Source: Alistipes sp. ZOR0009
GTDB taxonomy: Bacteria > Bacteroidota > Bacteroidia > Bacteroidales > ZOR0009
Assembly (NCBI RefSeq): GCF_000798815.1
Contig: NZ_JTLD01000017.1
Location: forward strand, 46,409-110,408
Length of the DNA stretch: 64,000 nucleotides
Direction: 5' to 3'
The notes below the pieces were generated by a model that made no database searches, was not told the DNA's origin, and saw only the letters and a program-made list of their open reading frames with translations. Each line of letters opens with the position of its first letter. Within the stretch, counting starts at the first letter, position 1. The translations under genes were made by a program, and so were the position numbers. Positions 34,731 to 43,533 of this stretch are shown in pieces.

Positions 34731-35327
34731 ATGTTTTCAGGAATTGTAGAGGAAGCAGCCAAAGTGGTTAAGCTTGTAAAGGACAAAGAGAATCTGCACA
34801 TTACTGTGAGCTGCTCGTTTGCAGACCAGCTTAAAATAGACCAAAGTGTAGCGCACAACGGCGTTTGCCTTACCGTTGTAAATTTAGAGGAGGGGCAATA
34901 TACCGTTACCGCTATTTTAGAAACGTTACAGAAAAGTAACCTTGGATTGCTACAGGAAGGCGATAAGGTAAACCTCGAGCGCAGCATGCGCATGGAGGCG
35001 CTTCTTGACGGGCACATTGTTCAGGGGCATGTAGACCAAACCGCAACTTGTACCTCCATAGAAGAGGTGGATGGAAGCTGGTACTTTACCTTTAAGTACG
35101 ATCCTTCGCTAGGTAATGTTACCGTAGAAAAGGGCTCCATTACAGTAAACGGGGTTAGCTTAACGGTGGTAAATTCTAAAGACGACCAGTTTTCGGTTGC
35201 GATAATACCTTACACCTACGCGCATACCAACTTCCACGAATTTAAGGTTGGAACGGTAGTTAATCTGGAGTTTGATATTTTAGGAAAGTATGTCACTAAG
35301 CTGATGAAGCAGTATCTCGGGAAGTAG
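34731..35327 (+). CDS. ribE: Riboflavin synthase, alpha subunit
   Basis: Dismutates two 6,7-dimethyl-8-ribityllumazine molecules to riboflavin. 198 residues from ATG 34731, giving the family N-terminus MFSGIVEEAAKVVKL. It shows the expected internal duplication of two lumazine-binding domains (DQSVAHNGVCLTVVN in the first, KGSITVNGVSLTVVN in the second) and the C-terminal trimerisation helix (ILGKYVTKLMKQYL). It heads an operon with the kinase gene 13 bases later. Confidence 0.95.
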   Translation: MFSGIVEEAAKVVKLVKDKENLHITVSCSFADQLKIDQSVAHNGVCLTVVNLEEGQYTVTAILETLQKSNLGLLQEGDKVNLERSMRMEALLDGHIVQGHVDQTATCTSIEEVDGSWYFTFKYDPSLGNVTVEKGSITVNGVSLTVVNSKDDQFSVAIIPYTYAHTNFHEFKVGTVVNLEFDILGKYVTKLMKQYLGK

Positions 35328-35340
35328 AAAACGTTTAACT

Positions 35341-36384
35341 ATGCAAATAACCTCGCCTAAGCAGATGTCGGTGTTGATTTCAACAATTACATCTGCCATT
35401 GTTCTGCTTGTTTTTTGGTGGGCATACCCCCATGGTAAAAATTCGGAGGATGTACTGCTGGGTGTTGCAATTGCATTGGTGACGTTTATGGTGGTGTTTA
35501 TCATTATCTACTACTTGCTAAACCAGCTAATTTTCGAAAAGATAACGCCTATATATAAAACTATTCAGAAGTTGAATCTTTCCGATTCTGAGCTGAAGGA
35601 GTTTTTGGAAGGAAAAGATATTGGAAAGGAGCTGGAAGAGGAGCTAACGCAGTGGGCTGCCAAGCGAGGTAACGAGCTTACTCGTCTTCGAGAAATGGAA
35701 AAATATAGAAAGGAGTTTTTGGGCAACGTTTCGCACGAGCTCAAGACTCCTATTTTTAATATTCAGGGATACATTTCCACCCTTTTGGATGGAGGTTTGG
35801 AAGATCAAACGATTAACCGCGTGTACCTTGAAAGAGCCGAACGTAGCATTAACCGCATGATTTCTATCGTGCAAGATTTGGAGTCTATTTCGCGGTTAGA
35901 GGCGGGCGAGCTCAAAATCAACTGCGAAAAGTTTAACGTGGTTGCTCTTGTTCAAGAGATTGTGGATAGCCTCGAAATGAAAGCGGCGGCTCGAAACATA
36001 AAAATTGAGATTGCAAGAAGCAAGGATACACCTATTTATGTGAGTGCAGATAGGATGCGTATATCGCAGGTTTTTGTTAACTTAATCGTCAACTCGATTA
36101 ACTACGGAAAGGATGGGGGAACAACTATCGTCTCCTTTTCCGACATGTTCGACCACGTGCTGGTCGAAGTTTCTGATGATGGTGCAGGTATTGAGCAGAA
36201 GGATTTAAACCGTATTTTTGAACGTTTCTTTCGTGCGGATAAAAGCCGTTCGCGAGATACGGGTGGTACGGGGCTCGGTTTGGCCATTGTCAAGCATATA
36301 ATAGAGGCCCACCGCCAAACAATTAATGTACGAAGCAAGGTTGGTGAAGGCAGCTCGTTTGTTTTCACCTTAAATAAAGCATAA
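35341..36384 (+). CDS. PhoR-type sensor histidine kinase
   Basis: 347 residues. Two membrane segments (about 10-28 and 38-61) leave almost no periplasmic loop, so the signal is probably sensed in the membrane or cytoplasm. The dimerisation box has phospho-acceptor His132 (FLGNVSHELKTPIFNIQGYI). The ATPase has the N box (VNLIVNSINYGK), G1 (DDGAGIEQKD), F box (FERFF) and G2 (GTGLGLAIVKHI). No PAS or HAMP domain is visible and no response regulator is adjacent. It lies between ribE and lgt in one operon. Confidence 0.9.
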   Translation: MQITSPKQMSVLISTITSAIVLLVFWWAYPHGKNSEDVLLGVAIALVTFMVVFIIIYYLLNQLIFEKITPIYKTIQKLNLSDSELKEFLEGKDIGKELEEELTQWAAKRGNELTRLREMEKYRKEFLGNVSHELKTPIFNIQGYISTLLDGGLEDQTINRVYLERAERSINRMISIVQDLESISRLEAGELKINCEKFNVVALVQEIVDSLEMKAAARNIKIEIARSKDTPIYVSADRMRISQVFVNLIVNSINYGKDGGTTIVSFSDMFDHVLVEVSDDGAGIEQKDLNRIFERFFRADKSRSRDTGGTGLGLAIVKHIIEAHRQTINVRSKVGEGSSFVFTLNKA

Positions 36385-36391
36385 TAAAAAG

Positions 36392-37216
36392 ATGAGTTTA
36401 CTTGTAATTAACTGGAATTTGGACCCCGTGTTCTTTTCTGTATTTGGCTTTGATGTACGCTACTACGGAATTCTATTTGCTTTTGCGTTTGTGGTGAGTT
36501 ACTGGGTTTTCACTAAAATGTACAAGTACGAAGGAATTAAGGTGACAGAGATTGATACCCTAGCTTTTTATGTGGGTATAGGGGTTGTTGTTGGCGCTCG
36601 ATTGGGGCACGTGCTCTTTTATCAGCCAGAATACTATTTCTCGCACCCTTGGCATATATTAAATATACGAGAAGGTGGGTTGGCAAGTCATGGAGCTGCA
36701 ATTGGGATTCTTTTAGCTTTATGGCTATACTCCCGAAAGCACAAGCGTCCATTTATTTGGCTGTTAGATCGCATTGCTTTAGCCGTACCTATTGCTGGTA
36801 TGTTTGTTCGTCTTGGAAATCTGATGAACTCAGAAATATACGGCCACGTTACAAACCTTCCATGGGGTTTTGTATTTAGAAGAGCAGGAGAAACTTTGCC
36901 GAAGCATCCAACGCAGATTTATGAAGCTCTAGCGTATCTTTTTATCTTTTTTGTGCTATATTGGCTTCACTTCAAGAAGAATTATGCCTTTAAAAAGCCA
37001 GGGGCACAGTTTGGTGTTTTCCTGATTCTACTCTTTATGGCAAGGTTCTTAATAGAGTTTATTAAGAACGATCAGGTAGGATTTGAGCAGGCCATGGCAT
37101 TGAATATGGGACAGCTATTGAGCATTCCTTTTATTTTGTTGGGGATCGGATTTATCATTTACTCGAATAAATATGCAAAGCCCTATCCACTTCCACAGGA
37201 CAGTAAGCGGAAATAG
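36392..37216 (+). CDS. lgt: Prolipoprotein diacylglyceryl transferase
   Basis: Transfers diacylglycerol from phosphatidylglycerol to the lipobox Cys of prolipoproteins. 274 residues with about seven membrane segments. Motifs are FDVRYYGILFAFAFV, ARLGHVLFYQPEYY, REGGLASHGAAIGI with the essential His region, and the signature RLGNLMNSEIYGHVT with the essential Arg and Asn. The C-terminal FLIEFIKNDQVGFE helix is also typical. It starts 7 bases after the kinase gene. Its many substrates are visible in this window. Confidence 0.93.
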   Translation: MSLLVINWNLDPVFFSVFGFDVRYYGILFAFAFVVSYWVFTKMYKYEGIKVTEIDTLAFYVGIGVVVGARLGHVLFYQPEYYFSHPWHILNIREGGLASHGAAIGILLALWLYSRKHKRPFIWLLDRIALAVPIAGMFVRLGNLMNSEIYGHVTNLPWGFVFRRAGETLPKHPTQIYEALAYLFIFFVLYWLHFKKNYAFKKPGAQFGVFLILLFMARFLIEFIKNDQVGFEQAMALNMGQLLSIPFILLGIGFIIYSNKYAKPYPLPQDSKRK

Positions 37217-37973
37217 GCTAAAAATAGCTTTGATTTCTCTCTCGTTCTTTATTTTTTTGGTTGCAGGACTTTACTACTTTCTGAGCTTCAAGAAAAGCCA
37301 CATTCCGCTAACCCTTGAGGGGACGTGGGTTTGTCAGCAGTATCTTGATAGTATTGCTGCAAGAAAATCGGTAGCAAAGGTTGGGATCTCTCCTCTTTTT
37401 TTGCAGATGTCTTTTAAGAAGGGGTGGAATGATTCTGTTCTATGTACAGGTATTTCGTCTACCTACAATTTAAAGTTGGCGAAAATTTCGAAAGGAAAGT
37501 ACTTACTGTCAAGGTTTACGGATACCATTGGAGTGGTAAACATCAAAAAGGTATTTAAATTTGAGGAGAAGTGGAGCAACAATTGCTGGCAGTATGCAAA
37601 GGTGGATACCGCTTTTAAAAGGTTGGATAGGGGAAGTGTTTTTAGAAAAAAGCTTAACCAAATTCTTCTTTCAGGAACATATCGTTCGGTGCTGGGAGCG
37701 TCTTTGCTAAAGGAGGTTGTTTTTACCGATTCGGGATTTGTAACCGGAATAAAGGGAATAAAAAACTTTAAGATCTGCTATGGCGCCGATTGTTTTCATG
37801 GTACCTTTCCGAAGGATGCCATTTTTATGAGCAATGGCAAAAAAACGCTTTTATACGCGTTTGATGTAGTCAAAGATACGTTGACCTTTTATACGATTGT
37901 AAAGCAGGATACGGTGAATATCTTTAAGCCATACTGGCAAATGGTAAAGCAGGATATTATAAAATTTAGATAA
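37173..37973 (+). CDS. Hypothetical membrane-anchored protein
   Basis: 266 residues. One membrane segment (about 17-37) and a predicted periplasmic domain rich in aromatic and Lys residues (LEGTWVCQQYLDSI, GTYRSVLGASLLKEVVF). The ATG at 37173 lies 44 bases inside lgt and there is no good start closer to the lgt stop. The overlap is therefore probably real and translation coupled. Its 3' end overlaps the convergent ispD gene by 8 bases. Not a family I recognise. Confidence 0.6.
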   Translation: MQSPIHFHRTVSGNRLKIALISLSFFIFLVAGLYYFLSFKKSHIPLTLEGTWVCQQYLDSIAARKSVAKVGISPLFLQMSFKKGWNDSVLCTGISSTYNLKLAKISKGKYLLSRFTDTIGVVNIKKVFKFEEKWSNNCWQYAKVDTAFKRLDRGSVFRKKLNQILLSGTYRSVLGASLLKEVVFTDSGFVTGIKGIKNFKICYGADCFHGTFPKDAIFMSNGKKTLLYAFDVVKDTLTFYTIVKQDTVNIFKPYWQMVKQDIIKFR

Positions 37974-38637
37974 CACTTTCGAAAACCCTCTCGGCAATAG
38001 CTAAGTCGAGAGGGTTTGTTATTTTAATGTTTTCAACATTCCCTTCTGCTAAAGTAATGGGGTAGCCCATTGCTTCAACCACCGATGCATCATCTGTAAA
38101 TGTAGGAGTATATTCCTGCTCGTAAGCTGATTTTAGCAAGCTGGATGGAAAGACTTGAGGTGTTTGAACGAGCCTTATGAGGCTTCTGTCTAACGCAATA
38201 TTTCCATCGTTTGTAACCATTCTTAGCGAGTCAACTGAGGGGATGGTGGGGACAACAGACTGGCCATTGGCAGCTTCCGCAAAACATCTCTCAATTACGT
38301 TTGACGCGATAAGTGGCCTGACACCATCGTGTATACCTACTATGGTGTTGCCATCAACAAGTGCAAGCCCATTTTTCACGGAGTGAAAGCGAGTGCTTCC
38401 TCCTTCTACAACCTGATGGGCAATGCTGAAATGGAATTCATCACAGAGCCTTTCCCAGCGATCAGCCTCGGACTTTGGAAGCACGATGATTAGCTGCATG
38501 TTGCTATCAAAACGGTGAAAGCGAGTGACGGTATGCATTAGTATGGGCATACCTTTAAGTAGTAAAAACTGCTTCGGAATTTCGCTGTTCATTCTAGTTC
38601 CTGATCCTCCGGCTACAATAACTACTGCTCGCTTCAT
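37966..38637 (-). CDS. ispD: 2-C-methyl-D-erythritol 4-phosphate cytidylyltransferase
   Basis: MEP-pathway enzyme that makes CDP-methylerythritol. 223 residues. The nucleotide-binding loop is GGSGTRMNSEIPKQFLLL; further motifs are GGSTRFHSVKNGL, VGIHDGVRPLI and TDDASVVEAMGYPI, then VENIKITNPLDLAIAE at the end. Third gene of a leftward operon, overlapping the preceding epimerase stop by 4 bases. Confidence 0.94.
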   Translation of the reverse strand: MKRAVVIVAGGSGTRMNSEIPKQFLLLKGMPILMHTVTRFHRFDSNMQLIIVLPKSEADRWERLCDEFHFSIAHQVVEGGSTRFHSVKNGLALVDGNTIVGIHDGVRPLIASNVIERCFAEAANGQSVVPTIPSVDSLRMVTNDGNIALDRSLIRLVQTPQVFPSSLLKSAYEQEYTPTFTDDASVVEAMGYPITLAEGNVENIKITNPLDLAIAERVFESVI

Positions 38638-39659
38638 TTTTTAGAGGGGTTATCTTTTTTATAGCAATCGCAAGCAAATCGGATAGTTTCGGAGATGGGC
38701 GTATACTTAAAGTTTAGCAACTTTTCTATTTTTGAGCCATCGTAGTACATTTTGTTCCAAGCAGAACGTGCGATGCTAAATGTGATTTGTGGCTCTTTCC
38801 CTGTAAGCAACGATGTGCTCATGCATGCGCAAGCCACAACTTTCATTAGGGCTGGTGTTGCCTTAATGGAGGGGCGTTTTTTTCCAAGTTCATCTGCCAT
38901 ACTGTTGAATAGCTCTTGATAGCTGATGTTTTCTGCGCTTAGAAGGTATCTTTCGCCAGAAAGCTCACTTTCGAGGGTAAGCCTGCAGGCGTGTGCTACA
39001 TCCTTTACATCGACAAAACCGGTAACCCCGAGGGTGTAGAATGGTGTTCCTTTTCCAGCCGTTGCGACAAAGGTTGAGCTGCTACTTTTCCAGTCTCCTG
39101 CGCCAAAGATTACAGAAGGGTTGAGTATTACGGCATTTAAACCGCTGTTTATTCCTCTCCAAACCTCCATCTCTGAATAGAACTTGCTTATAGAGTATCC
39201 GCTTTGCTCCTTAACCGATGAAAACTTTGTTTCTTCGTTTATTAAATCCCCGTTAGTGGTCGATCCAAGAGCCGCAATGGAGCTAATGTGGCATAGCTTT
39301 TTAACCCCTGTCTCGAGTGCAGCATCAACAACGTAGGCGGCCATCCGCGTATTATTTTCTATAATTTGGTTTTTACGGCGTTTGTTAAACGAAACTTCGG
39401 CAGCAGTATGTACTACAAAGTCGACATTCAAGAATGCTTTTCTTACTTCGTTATAATCTTCAAGATCGACATTAACCCATTCGATGCTATCAAATAGCTT
39501 TAGGCCATCGGGGTGGTAGCAAAATATGTGCTTTGCTTTTTTTATGGAGGATGTGCTGCGGTAGGTCCCTTTTACTTTATATCCTGCTCTTAGAAATTCG
39601 AGCGCGGTGTATGCGCCAAGAAAACCAGTTGCACCTGTAATTAGTGTCGTTAGTTGCAT
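38634..39659 (-). CDS. Extended SDR NAD(P)-dependent epimerase/reductase
   Basis: 341 residues from the ATG at 39659 (MQLTTLITGATGFLGAYTAL); a start at 39674 would overlap the previous gene by 13 bases. The Rossmann motif is GATGFLGAYTALEFL, the active-site Tyr/Lys are in SGYSISKFYSE, and SSIAALGS holds the catalytic Ser. Most like dihydroflavonol-4-reductase-type SDRs, which act on varied carbonyl or alcohol substrates. The actual substrate is unknown. In operon with the YhbP-like gene and ispD. Confidence 0.82.
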   Translation of the reverse strand: MQLTTLITGATGFLGAYTALEFLRAGYKVKGTYRSTSSIKKAKHIFCYHPDGLKLFDSIEWVNVDLEDYNEVRKAFLNVDFVVHTAAEVSFNKRRKNQIIENNTRMAAYVVDAALETGVKKLCHISSIAALGSTTNGDLINEETKFSSVKEQSGYSISKFYSEMEVWRGINSGLNAVILNPSVIFGAGDWKSSSSTFVATAGKGTPFYTLGVTGFVDVKDVAHACRLTLESELSGERYLLSAENISYQELFNSMADELGKKRPSIKATPALMKVVACACMSTSLLTGKEPQITFSIARSAWNKMYYDGSKIEKLLNFKYTPISETIRFACDCYKKDNPSKK

Positions 39660-39661
39660 TG

Positions 39662-40087
39662 TTACTTTTTCCACGTTAGCTTTTTGCCAAAGCCTAGCTC
39701 GCTATCGGTGTATTTTATGTAGGTAAGGTCTATTACCCAGAGGGTGGTGTTCATGCCTGCAGAAAAAGAGAACTTTGTAGTATAGCTTGCTTTTGCTTTT
39801 TGAGCAAAGTCAGTATTGGGTTCCGAAATAACACCCTGAAACTGTATTCCTTTGTATTCATTGGTTGTTTCGTTGGCGTCAACTACGCTTCCTGCAACAA
39901 ATATGTTATGGGAAATATTTCGGATATGCTTGGTATTCATGTCGGAGGTGATTACTAGGCAACCCTCCTCCGGGAGGTAAGCATAGAACAAGTTAGCGCA
40001 ATAGGGTTCGTCTCCAAAGCTGGTGGCTAAGGTTAAAACCTTGTGCTGGTTTAAGAAGTTGGTAATTCTTGAATCTGGTGCGCTCAT
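39662..40087 (-). CDS. YhbP/PNPOx-like FMN-binding split-barrel protein
   Basis: 141 residues: RITNFLNQHKVLTLATSFGD, then PYCANLFYAYLPEEGCLVIT and HIRNISHNIFVAGSV. This is the UPF0306/YhbP branch of the pyridoxamine-phosphate-oxidase fold, with no known substrate. First gene of a leftward operon with a good promoter 20 bases upstream. Confidence 0.82.
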   Translation of the reverse strand: MSAPDSRITNFLNQHKVLTLATSFGDEPYCANLFYAYLPEEGCLVITSDMNTKHIRNISHNIFVAGSVVDANETTNEYKGIQFQGVISEPNTDFAQKAKASYTTKFSFSAGMNTTLWVIDLTYIKYTDSELGFGKKLTWKK

Positions 40088-40106
40088 CTTGCATCGGTAT
40101 GGTTAG

Positions 40107-40137
40107 CAAACTTATTAGTTTCCATCCAATATGCCAA
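40107..40137 (-). promoter_or_regulatory. Promoter for the yhbP-epimerase-ispD operon
   Basis: On the minus strand TTG (40137 to 40135), 20-base spacer, TAAGTTTG (40114 to 40107). The start of transcription would be about 13 bases before the ATG at 40087. Confidence 0.5.
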
Positions 40138-40200
40138 GAAAAAGATGGGATATGCGCATATCTTTTTTTGTTTATTAGAAACTTTGCCTCCAAATAGGCG

Positions 40201-41883
40201 TTAGCTCGATTTGGGTATTGCTCCAATTAGCTGTTTTGTGTACGCTTTTTGGGGATGTCGGTACAGCTCGTCGGCTTCGTTTAGCTCAACAAGCTCTCCT
40301 TTTTGCATCACCATTATACGATCGCTCATGTATCGAACTACGCTTAAATCGTGGGAAATGAAGATGTAGGTGAGGCCCAACTCCTGTTTTAGGTCGTTAA
40401 GGAGGTTGAGAACCTGAGCTTGAACAGAGACATCTAGGGCAGAAACTGATTCGTCGCAGATAACCAGCTTGGGCTCTAGGGCTAGCGTGCGTGCTATAAC
40501 GATTCGTTGTCGTTGTCCTCCCGAGAACTCGTGAGGATAGCGGTTGGCAACTTCAGCAGGGAGTCCAACCTTTTTGAGCAGGTGGTTCATTCGTTCTTTT
40601 CGTTCTGCCTCGTTTTTGCCCACTCCGTGTACGCGCATTGGTTCGAGAATAGCTTCGCCAACGGTAATTTTAGGGTTTAACGACGAGAAAGGATCTTGAA
40701 ATATCATTTGGATGTGGCGACGCATTAGGCGAAGCTCCTCTCCAGCTAGCTTGTCTATTCTTTTTCCTTCAAATTCGATGCTCCCGCTTAGGCTTTTTAC
40801 TAGGCCAACCAGCGTTCTACCTAACGAAGTTTTTCCGCAGCCCGATTCGCCTACCAAGCCAAATGTCTCGCATGGATAAACATCGAAGTGAACATTTTTT
40901 ACCGCCTTGAAGAGCTTACGAGTTTTGCTAAATAGCGATCCACCAAAAGAGTATCCTGCATATAGATCTTTTACTGAAAGAATTGGTGCTTGTTGGTATA
41001 GCTGGTGATGCTGATTTTGGCGTGCTTCGTCGGTTTGCAGTATAATTGACGGCGATTCCTGTTCGGTGAACTCCTTAACGGTAAGTAGCCGTTCTGGACG
41101 ATAATTAATGGGGGGAAGGCAGCTAATTAGCGCTTTGGTATAGGGTTGCTGCGGATGGTGAAAAATATTGGTAGATGACCCTTCCTCCACCATGTCACCG
41201 CGCCGCATTACCACAATGCGATCGCATACCTCGGAAACAATCCTCAAATCGTGTGATATGAATATTAGCGCCATTCCATACCGATTTTTCAGCGATTTCA
41301 GCAGCTCTAGTATCTCCTTTTGTACGGTAACATCTAGCGCAGTTGTAGGCTCGTCGGCAATGAGCAGCTGTGGCTTACACGATATGGCCATTGCTATCAT
41401 AACCCGTTGGCGTTGGCCGCCACTTAGCTCGTGAGGGTAGGAGCGATAGGCCTTTTCGGGGTCGGGAAGAAGCACCTCGCCGAAAAGCTGCAGCGTTTTG
41501 GCCTTTGCTTCGCGACTATTTAGGCCTAGATTTTCTCTGGTCATCTCATCAACCTGCTCGCCGCAGCGAATGGTTGGGTTCAGGGCCGTCATTGGCTCCT
41601 GAAAAATCATAGCAATCTCGCGCCCCCTAACCCGTTGGGGGTAATTTTTGTCGGCCACGCAGAGCTCTACCTCTGTTCCATCCTCCTTACTAAAAAGAAT
41701 GCTACCGCTAACTTTTGCCGCTGGTGGTAGTAGCCCCATGACGGCAAGAGAGGTGATGGATTTACCCGAACCTGACTCTCCTACGAGCCCAACCGACTCT
41801 CCTTTGTTTACCTTCAGGCTGATACTTTTAGCCACTGGGCCAACACCTTCGAACTCTACCGTGAGATTGCTAATTGTAAGCAT
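40201..41883 (-). CDS. Fused dipeptide/oligopeptide-type ABC ATPase (two NBDs)
   Basis: 560 residues made of two complete ATPase domains. The first has Walker A GESGSGKS, signature LSGGQRQRVMIAMAIS and Walker B LLIADEPTTALDVT. The second has GESGCGKTS, FSGGQRQRIVIARTLAL and LVICDESVSALDVS. Each is followed by the oligopeptide-transporter C-terminal motif, clear after the first (PYTKALISCLPP). This is the YejF/DppD-DppF fused form that powers uptake of peptides, or microcin-C-like compounds, or nickel. No permease or binding protein is adjacent, so the partner genes must be elsewhere. Confidence 0.9.
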   Translation of the reverse strand: MLTISNLTVEFEGVGPVAKSISLKVNKGESVGLVGESGSGKSITSLAVMGLLPPAAKVSGSILFSKEDGTEVELCVADKNYPQRVRGREIAMIFQEPMTALNPTIRCGEQVDEMTRENLGLNSREAKAKTLQLFGEVLLPDPEKAYRSYPHELSGGQRQRVMIAMAISCKPQLLIADEPTTALDVTVQKEILELLKSLKNRYGMALIFISHDLRIVSEVCDRIVVMRRGDMVEEGSSTNIFHHPQQPYTKALISCLPPINYRPERLLTVKEFTEQESPSIILQTDEARQNQHHQLYQQAPILSVKDLYAGYSFGGSLFSKTRKLFKAVKNVHFDVYPCETFGLVGESGCGKTSLGRTLVGLVKSLSGSIEFEGKRIDKLAGEELRLMRRHIQMIFQDPFSSLNPKITVGEAILEPMRVHGVGKNEAERKERMNHLLKKVGLPAEVANRYPHEFSGGQRQRIVIARTLALEPKLVICDESVSALDVSVQAQVLNLLNDLKQELGLTYIFISHDLSVVRYMSDRIMVMQKGELVELNEADELYRHPQKAYTKQLIGAIPKSS

Positions 41884-42272
41884 GCTGATTTTCTAAAACG
41901 ATGCTGCAATATCGCGAAAAATGATGGAGAGGCAAACTGTATTGCTTTTGTTGAACCGATTTAGGGCTGTTTTTTGGTGTACGGAAGCATTTTATGGACA
42001 ATTTATTTGCTTACGATCTACTTTGTGTTAAATATTTATCTCCTGTATACGCTTTTTATCTGCCTTTCATCCGTTACACATTAGTAAATGTGCAGTTGTT
42101 GTGAAAATAAATCAAGTATTTTAACAAATTGATTTGTAGTATGTTTAGCCTTGGCTTATGGGTATTTATATTCATATTTTTTGACATGCTCTTTTGCTAT
42201 ACATTACTAACCATTTAGTGTAAAAGCTCCTTTTTGCGAACTTTGCACAAATTATTAATATCAATTTTAGCT
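41884..42272. other. Divergent intergenic region
   Basis: 389 bases, AT-rich, no gene seen. A weak promoter for the lipoprotein gene may be TTTAG (42214-42218), about 20 bases, then GAACTTTG (42238-42245). No clear promoter for the ABC gene. Confidence 0.3.
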
Positions 42273-43196
42273 ATGAGAAAATTTAAATTACTGGCAATGT
42301 CCCTGTTGCTAGCAGGTGCAGCATTTACCTCTTGTACAAAAGACGATTTACTAGACGCTCCAGAGGCCGACAAGCCTGTTGTGACTGTTAAGCAAAACGG
42401 TGTTGCTGTTACTTCAATTACCGCAGAAGCAGGAGAAACAGTACCTGTTGTTGTTCGCTTCGATATGGGCGCTCAAAAAGATAAGCTAGAGAAGGTGAAG
42501 ATTTCGACTACTATTGGTTCGCAAACCTTTACAGTAATGGATAGCACTTTGAACGAAGGTTGGTTCAATGGAGCGGATAAGTTTCATGAAGAAAAGTATA
42601 ACGTTGCTGTAGGGCAAACTATTTCTACTATTACTTTCCAAGCGGTAGATAAAAAAGGACGTATTGGATCTACTACAATTTCTGTAGGACCAAAGGGTAC
42701 GGTATCTTTAAAGCCACAAAGAGTTGTGTTGCTTGCTGGACAGCTTAATACAACAAGCACTTACGGCGGATTCTACTCTGTAATGACAGATAAAACCTAT
42801 AAGCTTGAAGATGCAGTTTTCAATGCTCAGTATGTAGACTTTGTTTACTACTATGGTGATACAAATGGAGCAACCATATCGCCACTTTCTGATCCAATAT
42901 TTAAGAAAGTTGATGCTGCAGGAAAGTATGTTGGACCAACTAACTACGATAACATAATTAGAAAGTTTGCTTTCTTGAATGCTACAAAGTTTGCGGTAGC
43001 AACTAGCGATGAATATACAAATGGTAAGATGCCAGCTGCCAGTTTAGTAGCAGATGGTCAAATAAAACTTAATGTTGGCGACTGCCGTGCATTCCAAACT
43101 GTACTTGGTCAAAAGGGTATTTTCAAGGTGGTTAAGATGGAAGGAACAAATGGTTCTAACCGCTCAATTACCCTAGATGTTAAGGTGATTCAGTAG
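42273..43196 (+). CDS. Lipoprotein, unknown function
   Basis: 307 residues from ATG 42273 (MRKFKLLAMSLLLAGAAF), with lipobox FTSC (Cys21) followed by acidic KDDLLDAPEAD. A start at the TTG 42234 would put 13 extra residues before a perfect signal peptide and is rejected. The mature part is beta-rich with an N-terminal Ig/cadherin-like segment (about 35-150) and a C-terminal domain ending in SITLDVKVIQ. It is probably on the outer membrane. Monocistronic, with its own terminator. Confidence 0.75.
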   Translation: MRKFKLLAMSLLLAGAAFTSCTKDDLLDAPEADKPVVTVKQNGVAVTSITAEAGETVPVVVRFDMGAQKDKLEKVKISTTIGSQTFTVMDSTLNEGWFNGADKFHEEKYNVAVGQTISTITFQAVDKKGRIGSTTISVGPKGTVSLKPQRVVLLAGQLNTTSTYGGFYSVMTDKTYKLEDAVFNAQYVDFVYYYGDTNGATISPLSDPIFKKVDAAGKYVGPTNYDNIIRKFAFLNATKFAVATSDEYTNGKMPAASLVADGQIKLNVGDCRAFQTVLGQKGIFKVVKMEGTNGSNRSITLDVKVIQ

Positions 43197-43217
43197 TTTT
43201 TTGAAAAGAATATATGT

Positions 43218-43248
43218 GGCCATCTCCAGTTGGGGATGGCCTTTTTTG
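43218..43248 (+). terminator. Terminator after the lipoprotein gene
   Basis: Arms GGCCATC(T)CC and GG(G)GATGGCC around AGTT-type loop, followed by TTTTTTG. Confidence 0.85.
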
Positions 43249-43260
43249 TTTTATCCGATT

Positions 43261-43500
43261 TTTAGATTGGTTCTGTCGTTATCTTAGAGGCATCTTTCAC
43301 CATTTAGATCGCTTCTGTCATCATCTTGGAAGCATCTTTCAGCATTTAGATCGACATTGTCGCTAGCTTGGAAGCATTTGTCGGTGTTTAGATTGACATT
43401 GTCACCATCTTGGAAGCATTTGTCGGTGTTTAGATCGACATTGTCACTATCTTGGAAGCATTTGTCGGCTTTTGGATCGATATTTTTCTTTGGTTTTATT
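43261..43500. repeat. Tandem array of 42-bp period, about 5.5 units
   Basis: The word TTTAGAT[TC] recurs at 43261, 43303, 43345, 43387 and 43429, with TTTGGATC at 43471, always 42 bases apart. Each unit splits into two related halves carrying CATTGTC and CATTTGTC, 20 and 22 bases apart. Third to fifth units are nearly identical and the first and last are diverged. The reading frame that runs through it (repeat SWKHLSVFRSTLSL) is a by-product of the period. As with the 25.5-kb array, it lies between convergent genes, here the lipoprotein and AraC genes. Confidence 0.88.
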
Positions 43501-43533
43501 TTTCAGGAGGTGGTTTGGGGGCTGGTGCCTTCT

